This document shows, piece after piece, positions 6,587-11,370 of a DNA stretch of 11,370 nucleotides (position 1 is the stretch's first letter; each line of letters begins with the position of its first letter). The DNA lies in the NCBI GenBank assembly GCA_030609665.1, contig JAUWBW010000041.1, forward strand, positions 1 through 11,370. The letters run 5' to 3'. A model generated the notes under the pieces. That model worked only from the letters and a program-made list of their open reading frames with translations. It was not told where the DNA came from and made no database searches. The DNA comes from Methanosarcinaceae archaeon. GTDB lineage: Archaea > Halobacteriota > Methanosarcinia > Methanosarcinales > Methanosarcinaceae. The position numbers were made by a program, and so were the translations under genes.

Positions 6587-7795
6587 TGTATGTGTGGTTA
6601 GCGATGAAAAAGGGGAAAGAGGAGGGGATGGCGATGCGTCTCCAAGAACAACAGTCTCAAATATTGTATTTTCTGGATAAATATATGTAACCTCTTTGTT
6701 ATCGTCCGAGACATCTGCAACCTTTATAATATCCATAGTCACTGTATTTCTTTCTATTGTGATCTTTGCGTATCCAAGCATATGTTCAAAGCTGTTCTGA
6801 TAGCCCGGTATCTTTTCCTCAGCAAGCGAATACGACGGCGCCCCACCGCATCCTAACACTACATATTGAATTCCATTTTTCTCGTATCGCTCATAGGCAT
6901 GCACGTGACCGTTGAATACCGCATCCACACTACTATTTATGAAAATATATTCCCAGTGATCCCCCAGATGCGACCATCCACCCCAATGACGTTTATCAGA
7001 GCTGTATGGTGGATGGTGGAAAGATACGAATTTCCATGTCGCATCGCTGTCAAGGTCATCCTGCAACCATTTTGTCTGTTCAGTCATGTCTGCCCAATCA
7101 TTGCTATCGAGTATTGTGAAATGTGCATTTCCGCAGTCGAACGAGTACCACTGGGGGACATTAAACGCATCGTAGTAATTCGTATGATTATCTTCATGAT
7201 TTCCAGGCACAGGATAGACCGTAGTGTTTGCCATCATCGCCCTTGCGGCATTGAAAAAGTCATTCCATTCTTCAAGGTTCTCTCCGAAACATATCATGTC
7301 TCCAGTATGCAGCACGAACGAGATGTTCTCTTCTTGTGCAATACGGTCTGCTACAAGTTTGTGCCTCTCCATTTGCGTGAATAACGAAGTTTGTTCTCTC
7401 GTATCCCCATACACGATGAATGTGAATGAACTGTTAAGTGGGAATGTTCTGAAGCTATGGTCATCAGTGCATAGGTGTTCATTTCCAACTGTTAATTGAT
7501 AGTGATATATCGTATTTTGTGTCAGGTTTGTGATAATGAGATGATGAAGTTGCTTGTGTTTCGTATCAGCAATTGTATGGTCGTATCCACTACTCCCAGT
7601 ATAATATTCCCCTGTTGCATATTTTACTATTCCAGTAGTTGCATTTTCTGTCTTCCAGTTGATAGTAGCTGAGTTTATACCAGTGTTAGTGATATAGGGA
7701 CCCCACAAAATGTCGGCATCTGCGATGGGGATGATGATAAGACCAATGATCATAATACAGACCATGCCTCCTGTCTTCGTTCTTTTCAATTTCAT
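6245..7795 (-). CDS. Secreted purple-acid-phosphatase-like metallophosphoesterase
   Basis: The 516-residue exported protein has a signal peptide (1-27, ending ADA-D), a purple acid phosphatase N-terminal fibronectin-like domain (about 28-118, starting DILWGPYITN), a calcineurin-like metallophosphatase domain (about 125-320), a Pro/Ser linker (GDASPSPPLSP) and a C-terminal 113-residue module (404-516) shared with two neighbours. All five metallophosphatase blocks are present: YGDTRE (D131), HTGDMICFG (D166), VPGNHE (N199, H200), SFHHPPY (H260) and NGHVHAYERY (H297, H299). The GDxxY tyrosine that gives true purple enzymes their colour is missing, so the metal pair may differ. It would hydrolyse phosphate esters outside the cell; the substrate is unknown. 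A TTG at 7843 would extend the frame, but the ATG at 7795 starts the signal peptide; its ribosome binding site is weak. It heads the tight five-gene cluster ending with wtpA. Confidence 0.85.
   Translation of the reverse strand: MKLKRTKTGGMVCIMIIGLIIIPIADADILWGPYITNTGINSATINWKTENATTGIVKYATGEYYTGSSGYDHTIADTKHKQLHHLIITNLTQNTIYHYQLTVGNEHLCTDDHSFRTFPLNSSFTFIVYGDTREQTSLFTQMERHKLVADRIAQEENISFVLHTGDMICFGENLEEWNDFFNAARAMMANTTVYPVPGNHEDNHTNYYDAFNVPQWYSFDCGNAHFTILDSNDWADMTEQTKWLQDDLDSDATWKFVSFHHPPYSSDKRHWGGWSHLGDHWEYIFINSSVDAVFNGHVHAYERYEKNGIQYVVLGCGGAPSYSLAEEKIPGYQNSFEHMLGYAKITIERNTVTMDIIKVADVSDDNKEVTYIYPENTIFETVVLGDASPSPPLSPFSSLTTHTNVNIPMVGISLNRSVIDYGNVVAGYNSNNESVKITNIGSSAVNVVLEVNSESETAQNFYEQSLYVDSRLYNPAFIIAHIPESNSKDVVTQLKIPSGCIEAGTQGAKFVFWAEV
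6249..6254 (-). promoter_or_regulatory. GGAGGT ribosome binding site inside upstream gene end
   Basis: GGAGGT lies five bases before the ATG at 6243 and is made from the last sense codons (Ala-Glu-Val) of the phosphoesterase gene. In the two paralogous gene ends (7828 and 9851) the same codons form one arm of a hairpin instead. Confidence 0.75.
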
Positions 7796-7820
7796 ATCAT
7801 TTTTTTCAAAAAATGAAAAG

Positions 7821-7837
7821 AGAGGCTTTAAGCCTCT
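7821..7837 (-). terminator. Hairpin at the haem-protein gene end
   Basis: On the minus strand AGAGGC pairs with GCCTCT around TTAAA (perfect 8-bp arms if fully extruded). The hairpin spans the stop codon of the haem-protein gene and is followed by CTTTTCATTTTTT. It looks like an intrinsic terminator or an mRNA 3'-end stabiliser. It would reduce, though perhaps not abolish, read-through into the phosphoesterase gene 33 bases downstream. Confidence 0.55.
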
Positions 7838-8169
7838 GCCCAAAATACAAATGTCGCACCTTGTGTTCCAGCTTCATTCCAATCAAATGGAACCCTGAGC
7901 TGAGTTACTACGTCTTCTGAGTTTGATGTTGCAATATTTGCAATTATGGTTGCGGGATTGTACAGCCCGTTATTTACAAACAGCGACTGTTCGTAGAAAT
8001 TCTGTGCTGTTTCACTTTCACCATCAGCTTCAAGTGTTACATCCACATAGGATGAACCGATGTTTGTTATTCGAACATATTCGTTCTCCGAACTCAGACC
8101 TGCCCTCACATTACCATAGTCTATCTCGGTCCTGTTCAGCGAGATTCCAACCATCTGTATATTTACGTT
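7828..8169 (-). repeat. C-terminal module, copy B (coding repeat)
   Basis: This encodes the last 113 residues of the haem protein, from NVNIQMVGISLNRTEIDYGN to FVFWAEA. It agrees with copy C at 94 of 116 aligned residues (counted by eye, including three preceding residues), far closer than expected for fast-evolving surface proteins, which implies recent duplication or gene conversion. Confidence 0.85.
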
Positions 8170-9627
8170 CGCAGTTGCAGTAAGTGTTGAGGACGGTGGA
8201 GATGATGATGGTGGGAGATCGTTCAATTGTATTTCGACAACCTGTTTCACGTTTTCATTATTTGCCAGGTCCGAACCCGTAAATTTAAGCGGCCAATCAG
8301 TTTCTGGCAAGGCTATTCCATTAAGTTCATTTACAAGAAGTATGTTATTGTTTCTTTTCACAAACGCACTGCTAAAGGTTTTGCTGTAGCCATCGCTTGC
8401 GATTACTGTAACATTATATCCCTGATCTGCAACTGCATCATTGAAATAATGTTTAGATTCTTCATTCACATCATCGTCTACCACACCAACTAACAACCAT
8501 AATGGAATTCCTCTCCAGTTTTGGTCACTATCATCTGTCCAGTCAACACCGTGACATCCCACACAAGATTCGAATGTCGAACGGTCCGTGATATCAGTAA
8601 TAGCGCCTGTCAGTGTCAGGTCCCATTCATCTACACTGCCAAATATCTCTATTTTATTTACATATTTAACCCAGAAGTGTCCATCTGTTATTGGAATATC
8701 TGATCTTATGAATGCAACTCTCAATGGTCCACCAAACTCATCTGGTATCGAAGCACCATCTTCTTCATATGCTAAGACCATTGTCAAAGGTTCATCTGTT
8801 TCTTCTTCATTTGTACTATAGATGGTAATATCACCCATTACCTGATCATAGGTGTATGTCATTGAATATCCATCAGAAGCTGTGAGCTTTATGCTGTTTG
8901 AAGGTGAAATTCCACCAACAAGGTCTGTCAGATATGTTAAATTAACGCCAGTATATGTGTAGGGACCTACGATTACACCGGTTGATTTCTTGAATCCACC
9001 GCTTGCCGTGTAAGCTGGCATTGCTTTGACCTCATCGAGAGAGTATACCTTTGTCTCACTACCGATCAAGGTGAGATCTGCCTGCGGAGGAGCTACCGCT
9101 ACATCCAGTTCAATTCTTGCGATGTTGCCAACCTTCTGTCCGCCGGATAGATATGGTCCGACAAGTTTGAGGGGTGCCAATGGTTTTCCATCATCAGTGA
9201 GTTCAGGTAGTGGCGTGCCATTTAAGTAACATGCAACTATGTAGCTGTCGTTTTCTGCAAGGTATGTTGAATCTAATGTACTGCTGTACCCATCACCTGC
9301 GATAATCTTTACATCATACCCATCAGCAGCAATTGCATCATTAAAAGCGCCGGAACCATGTGTTACTGTATCATCCACATCCCCCACCAGATACCACAAG
9401 GGAACGCCTTCCCATTCATTATTTTCGAAATCAGTATATGAAGCGCCGTGACATCCCATGCAATCTTCAAATCCTGAATTGCTGATTGTATCATCTAATG
9501 CCCCAGCCAATTCAAGTTCCCATGTTGTTGCTTCTTCGGTTGCTGCCACTGGCATAACTAAGCTTAAGCCTAAGCCCAATCCCATAATTGCAATGCATAA
9601 CAGTCCCATTATTTTTAATATTCCCAT
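7828..9627 (-). CDS. Secreted three-domain SUOX-fold protein with two haem c motifs
   Basis: The 599-residue exported protein has a signal peptide (about 1-29) and three tandem domains of the sulfite-oxidase-like fold: D1 about 36-175, D2 about 184-329, D3 about 335-469. A Pro/Ser linker (PPSSSPPSS) and a 113-residue C-terminal module (487-599) follow. D1 has CMGCH (C56, C59, H60) and D3 has CVGCH (C355, C358, H359), each a haem c attachment motif and each where catalytic relatives carry the Mo-binding cysteine region. Each haem domain has exactly one further histidine, H90 and H393, a possible second axial ligand. D2 lacks CXXCH and matches the single-domain protein at 4233-4826 (GHFWVKYVNKIEI). 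The likely role is extracellular electron transfer or redox sensing; no enzyme activity can be claimed. The start at 9627 has GGAG five bases upstream; the ATG at 9642 has none. Confidence 0.8.
   Translation of the reverse strand: MGILKIMGLLCIAIMGLGLGLSLVMPVAATEEATTWELELAGALDDTISNSGFEDCMGCHGASYTDFENNEWEGVPLWYLVGDVDDTVTHGSGAFNDAIAADGYDVKIIAGDGYSSTLDSTYLAENDSYIVACYLNGTPLPELTDDGKPLAPLKLVGPYLSGGQKVGNIARIELDVAVAPPQADLTLIGSETKVYSLDEVKAMPAYTASGGFKKSTGVIVGPYTYTGVNLTYLTDLVGGISPSNSIKLTASDGYSMTYTYDQVMGDITIYSTNEEETDEPLTMVLAYEEDGASIPDEFGGPLRVAFIRSDIPITDGHFWVKYVNKIEIFGSVDEWDLTLTGAITDITDRSTFESCVGCHGVDWTDDSDQNWRGIPLWLLVGVVDDDVNEESKHYFNDAVADQGYNVTVIASDGYSKTFSSAFVKRNNNILLVNELNGIALPETDWPLKFTGSDLANNENVKQVVEIQLNDLPPSSSPPSSTLTATANVNIQMVGISLNRTEIDYGNVRAGLSSENEYVRITNIGSSYVDVTLEADGESETAQNFYEQSLFVNNGLYNPATIIANIATSNSEDVVTQLRVPFDWNEAGTQGATFVFWAEA
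8551..8565 (-). other. Second CXXCH haem c motif (CVGCH)
   Basis: Codons TGT GTG GGA TGT CAC on the minus strand encode CVGCH in domain 3 of the three-domain protein, in the context FESCVGCHG. The pattern matches the cytochrome c maturation target. Actual haem attachment is not shown by sequence. Confidence 0.75.
9448..9462 (-). other. First CXXCH haem c motif (CMGCH)
   Basis: Codons TGC ATG GGA TGT CAC on the minus strand encode CMGCH in domain 1, in the context FEDCMGCHG. It aligns with the second motif in domain 3 by the shared F-E-x-C-x-G-C-H-G pattern and the following W.G.PLW.LVG. Confidence 0.75.
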
Positions 9628-9632
9628 TTTAT

Positions 9633-9636
9633 CTCC
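9633..9636 (-). promoter_or_regulatory. Ribosome binding site deciding the start at 9627
   Basis: GGAG lies five bases before the ATG at 9627. The earlier in-frame ATG at 9642 has no such site, and it would put charged residues (MDGDK) before the signal peptide. Confidence 0.6.
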
Positions 9637-9666
9637 ATCCATTTTCTACTATTTTTATAGCATATA

Positions 9667-9677
9667 ATTTATAAAAT
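9667..9677 (-). promoter_or_regulatory. TATA box of the haem-protein gene
   Basis: ATTTTATAAAT on the minus strand lies about 45 bases before the chosen start at 9627. Transcription would begin near 9645, leaving a short leader that contains the GGAG site. This suggests the haem protein and the genes after it are transcribed separately from the gene at 9851-10903. Confidence 0.5.
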
Positions 9678-9844
9678 TGTATAGTTCAAGTCAATCCGGG
9701 CGTAGCGAGGATTTTCTTGTATTGATCTATCTGAATAGTGCCGTTTCTGGTTGCTGCAATTAACCAATTAATTAATTTTGTTGAAATGAACACAGTGTAT
9801 CAATTGCTAACGGCTGTAAAACCCAATTTGTGCAAAATTTAGGG

Positions 9845-9863
9845 AGAGGATTAAGTTTCCTCT
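9845..9863 (-). terminator. Hairpin across the stop of the gene at 9851
   Basis: AGAGGA pairs with TCCTCT around the loop AACTTAA, which contains the stop codon. A weak T tract (CCCTAAATTTTG) follows. It occupies the same position relative to the FWAE codons as the hairpin at 7821-7837, suggesting a retained 3'-end structure. The rest of the gap up to 9627 holds only the promoter and an AATTAA-rich stretch at about 9760-9778. Confidence 0.45.
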
Positions 9864-10195
9864 GCCCAAAATAAAAATGTCGCATCCTGTGTACCAATTT
9901 CATTCCAATTAGATGGAACTCTCAGTTGAGTTACTATGTCTTCCGAGCTTGATGTTATAATCTGTGCAATTATGGTTGCAGGATTGTACAGCCCATTATC
10001 TACAAACAGCGACTGTTCATAAAAATTCTGTGCGGTTTCACTTTCACCATCAACTTCAAGTGTGACATCAACATCGGATGAACCAATATTTGTTATTTCA
10101 AGTGATTCATTATCTGAACTAAGACCAGGCCCAACATTCCCATAGTCTATTTCAGTTCTGTTCAATGAGATACCGACCATAGTCACTTCCACGTT
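9851..10195 (-). repeat. C-terminal module, copy C (coding repeat)
   Basis: This encodes the last 114 residues of the SUOX-like protein, from NVEVTMVGISLNR to FLFWAEET. It has the same invariant blocks as copies A and B and is closest to B. It ends with one extra residue. Confidence 0.85.
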
Positions 10196-10903
10196 TGCAA
10201 TTGCAGTTAGCGATGTTGAAGCGTCTCCCTCACTACTTTGGGTGGTATATATTTCGATATCACTGATGGTTCTTACAGACAACCCATTTGAAGAGGGGTA
10301 TGTCCCACTATAGTTGTACCTGTATTCTTCATCCAGGCACTCATGCATATCCCAGTTGCCAAATACGTATTGTCCCGCAGCATTTGTGGTTTGGGCAAAA
10401 AAGACAAACTGCATCCCTTCTTCATATGTTGGTGCATAGTTTCCGTCTTTATACCAACACAGGACCATAGGACCCTGTTCAGCCTCAGGTGCATAGACAT
10501 CATCATAAGCAAAATATCGATGGAACCCATCAGATGCCTTGATCTTAATTTCATCACCTAACGACATTCCACCTACAAGGTTGCACAGGTCTTTAATATC
10601 GGTACCCTTTAAGGCTCCCTTTTCCTTCAAGTTTAGTGTCTCTGTTGGATCCCACTGGTCACCCTCAAAGATAGGACCCTGATGATAATAGTGTGTGTCT
10701 CCGTCTCCACAAACCGGCAAGTTACTTTCCATCCATCCGGTGGTTACTGTTGTTTCATATAGTATCGTTGTTCCGTCTGGAGCGTATTTTACTACGTGCA
10801 CTTCGGTTGTAGCGGATGCCTGTGCAGGCATCGCTAAACATGACACTACAATGCATAACAGCATTGCCAGTGTCATATTTTGTCTTATTTTCTTCCACAT
10901 CAT
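9851..10903 (-). CDS. Secreted SUOX-like domain protein with C-terminal module
   Basis: The 350-residue exported protein has a signal peptide (about 1-31, QASA-TTE), a globular domain (about 34-219) and the 114-residue module (237-350) ending FWAEET. The domain is a paralogue of that in the PGF-CTERM protein at 4823-5683, sharing THYYHQG, GALKGTDIKDLCNLVGG (C107), ASDGFHRYFAYDDVY, QGPMVLCWYKDG and NWDMHEC (C189). The His pair and the two shared cysteines are candidate metal or cofactor ligands. The Mo-binding cysteine of classical SUOX-fold enzymes is not evident. The C-terminus has been exchanged relative to the paralogue: this module replaces PGF-CTERM at a shared EGDAS linker. GTG at 10912 is possible, but the ATG at 10903 has GGTGA five bases upstream and is preferred. 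Upstream lies a perfect palindrome at 10960-10983. Confidence 0.75.
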   Translation of the reverse strand: MMWKKIRQNMTLAMLLCIVVSCLAMPAQASATTEVHVVKYAPDGTTILYETTVTTGWMESNLPVCGDGDTHYYHQGPIFEGDQWDPTETLNLKEKGALKGTDIKDLCNLVGGMSLGDEIKIKASDGFHRYFAYDDVYAPEAEQGPMVLCWYKDGNYAPTYEEGMQFVFFAQTTNAAGQYVFGNWDMHECLDEEYRYNYSGTYPSSNGLSVRTISDIEIYTTQSSEGDASTSLTAIANVEVTMVGISLNRTEIDYGNVGPGLSSDNESLEITNIGSSDVDVTLEVDGESETAQNFYEQSLFVDNGLYNPATIIAQIITSSSEDIVTQLRVPSNWNEIGTQDATFLFWAEET

Positions 10904-10908
10904 TCTAT

Positions 10909-10913
10909 TCACC
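10909..10913 (-). promoter_or_regulatory. Ribosome binding site deciding the start at 10903
   Basis: GGTGA on the minus strand lies five bases before the ATG at 10903. The GTG inside it (10912) also opens the frame, but using it would leave only CCAGG as an upstream signal. Confidence 0.55.
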
Positions 10914-10959
10914 CTGGTTTTTGTATCATTATCAATTCAGTTTTTTTGAATTAATTACC

Positions 10960-10983
10960 CGTTATGTTCAACCAAACATAACG
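10960..10983. promoter_or_regulatory. Perfect palindrome, candidate operator
   Basis: CGTTATGTT (10960-10968) and AACATAACG (10975-10983) are exact inverted repeats separated by six bases, centred about 68 bases before the start at 10903. A TATA-like ATTATAAAC (minus strand, 10989-10997) lies just upstream, so the palindrome would overlap the expected transcription start. A second, AT-rich inverted repeat (AATTCA 10934-10939, TGAATT 10947-10952) lies between it and the gene. This position fits a repressor site; an RNA hairpin in the leader is the alternative. Confidence 0.45.
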
Positions 10984-11272
10984 TGATTGTTTATAATCCT
11001 TTCGAAAATAACAACCTTATGTATAGTGTCGAGTCAACCATACAATGTCGCCAGATAGAAAGGGTCAAAATCGATGCGAAAAACGGCGCTACCACACGCG
11101 CGAGAGCGCGGCACGTTCCTATACCATGAAATACAAAATGGTTTTCAAGCGGTGTTATATTTGCAGATATGAGAATTGCATGGTTGGGTTTGGGGTTGTG
11201 GATTTGGTAGCAGTGGAATGCGCCACCTACGGCGGGGACTGATGCTCCGATTTATTCAGTTTAGGTTAATTG
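10984..11272. other. Intergenic region with GC hairpin and G-rich tract
   Basis: I see no convincing gene here. It holds a TATA-like sequence (10989-10997); a CGCGC-GAGA-GCGCG hairpin with a GNRA-type loop inside a locally GC-rich stretch (about 11085-11112); a small ACCAT/ATGGT inverted repeat (about 11124-11143); a G-rich tract GGTTGGGTTTGGGGTTGTGG (11182-11201); and CGCC/GGCG arms around ACCTAC (11220-11233). A 65-codon plus frame at 11045-11242 crosses it but has no ribosome binding site. The base composition differs from the AT-rich neighbours, so a structured RNA or a mobile-element remnant is possible. Confidence 0.35.
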
Positions 11273-11370
11273 CTATGTCTCGCTCTCTTTGACATCGGCA
11301 CCCGCATGTACGCACAATTTGCCTGCGAGTACTATGTGTCTGTGCGCTGGCGGCGCTGTGTAGAAACCTG
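11273..11370 (-). CDS. Possible 3' end of a minus-strand gene (partial)
   Basis: From the window edge a minus-strand frame runs 31 codons to TAG at 11273-11275 and reads GFYTAPPAHRHIVLAGKL and then CVHAGADVKESET. It has the same orientation as the downstream cluster. A plus-strand frame over the same bases is also open to the edge, so the coding strand is uncertain. I do not recognise the sequence. Confidence 0.25.
   Translation of the reverse strand, partial: GFYTAPPAHRHIVLAGKLCVHAGADVKESET

Noticed and set aside
6866..7384. 172-codon plus-strand frame opposite the metallophosphoesterase
   Set aside because: The minus strand encodes a full set of metallophosphatase motifs here. The plus frame is a low-complexity shadow without a start signal.
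9750..9780. AATTAA-rich repeats between the two upstream genes, considered as an attachment site or CRISPR-like repeat
   Set aside because: It is simple AT-rich sequence without regular spacing, repeat units or a flanking integrase. There are no CRISPR-type repeats anywhere in the window.
11045..11242. 65-codon plus-strand open frame (MSPDRKGQNRCEKRR...)
   Set aside because: It has no ribosome binding site, an odd Arg/Cys-rich composition and no recognisable domain. It crosses hairpins and the G-rich tract, so a chance frame is more likely.
11270..11370. Plus-strand frame open to the right edge (...LFDIGTRMYAQFACEYY...)
   Set aside because: Only a TTG near its start, no ribosome binding site and no recognisable motif. 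The minus frame over the same bases is at least co-oriented with its neighbours, but neither is strong.

Overview
The window looks like part of an archaeal genome, most likely a methanogen or anaerobic methane/alkane oxidiser of the Methanosarcinales or a related Methanomicrobia group. The evidence is a WtpA-type tungstate-binding protein, a PGF-CTERM (archaeosortase-type) surface protein, TATA-like promoters, GGAGG/GGTGA ribosome binding sites, and secreted proteins of the sulfite-oxidase (Oxidored_molyb) fold that are common in these archaea. The taxon is inferred; no ribosomal or other marker gene is present.

Layout. Positions 1-72 hold the 3' tail of an unidentified plus-strand gene, followed by a hairpin/T-run terminator. 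Positions 218-2137 are a complete IS1634-type insertion sequence with one intact DDE transposase and 16-bp terminal inverted repeats. It sits inside a minus-strand gene whose 3' piece is at 108-217 and whose main part is at 2139-3065. Removing the element and one copy of the target duplication rejoins the two pieces in frame. That gene resembles the two-helix type IV secretion pilin-like proteins of Patescibacteria (CPR bacteria) with a cysteine-rich tail. It also seems to carry a one-base frameshift near its 5' end, so it is probably a decayed foreign gene or marks an assembly junction.

From 3137 to 10903 every gene is on the minus strand and encodes an exported or membrane-anchored protein. 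In transcription order: a secreted protein with a His/Cys-containing SUOX-like domain (10903-9851); a secreted protein with three tandem SUOX-fold domains, two of which carry CXXCH haem c motifs (9627-7828); a purple-acid-phosphatase-like metallophosphoesterase (7795-6245); a small membrane-anchored beta protein (6243-5680); a PGF-CTERM paralogue of the first protein (5683-4823); a single-domain SUOX-fold membrane protein (4826-4233); and WtpA (4210-3137). The last five are overlapped or tightly spaced and look like one operon.

Three otherwise unrelated proteins (His/Cys SUOX-like, haem SUOX-like and metallophosphoesterase) end in the same 113-114 residue beta-rich module, closing with FWAE. 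The PGF-CTERM paralogue lacks it and has a sortase signal instead, so the module is a candidate alternative surface-attachment domain. Together the genes suggest a cell-surface assembly around a tungstate/molybdate binder, SUOX-fold domains that lack the usual molybdenum-binding cysteine, and haem c. Its job cannot be read from sequence alone.

The right end (10984-11370) is intergenic sequence with palindromes, a GNRA-capped GC hairpin and a G-rich tract, and possibly the 3' end of another minus-strand gene at 11273-11370.
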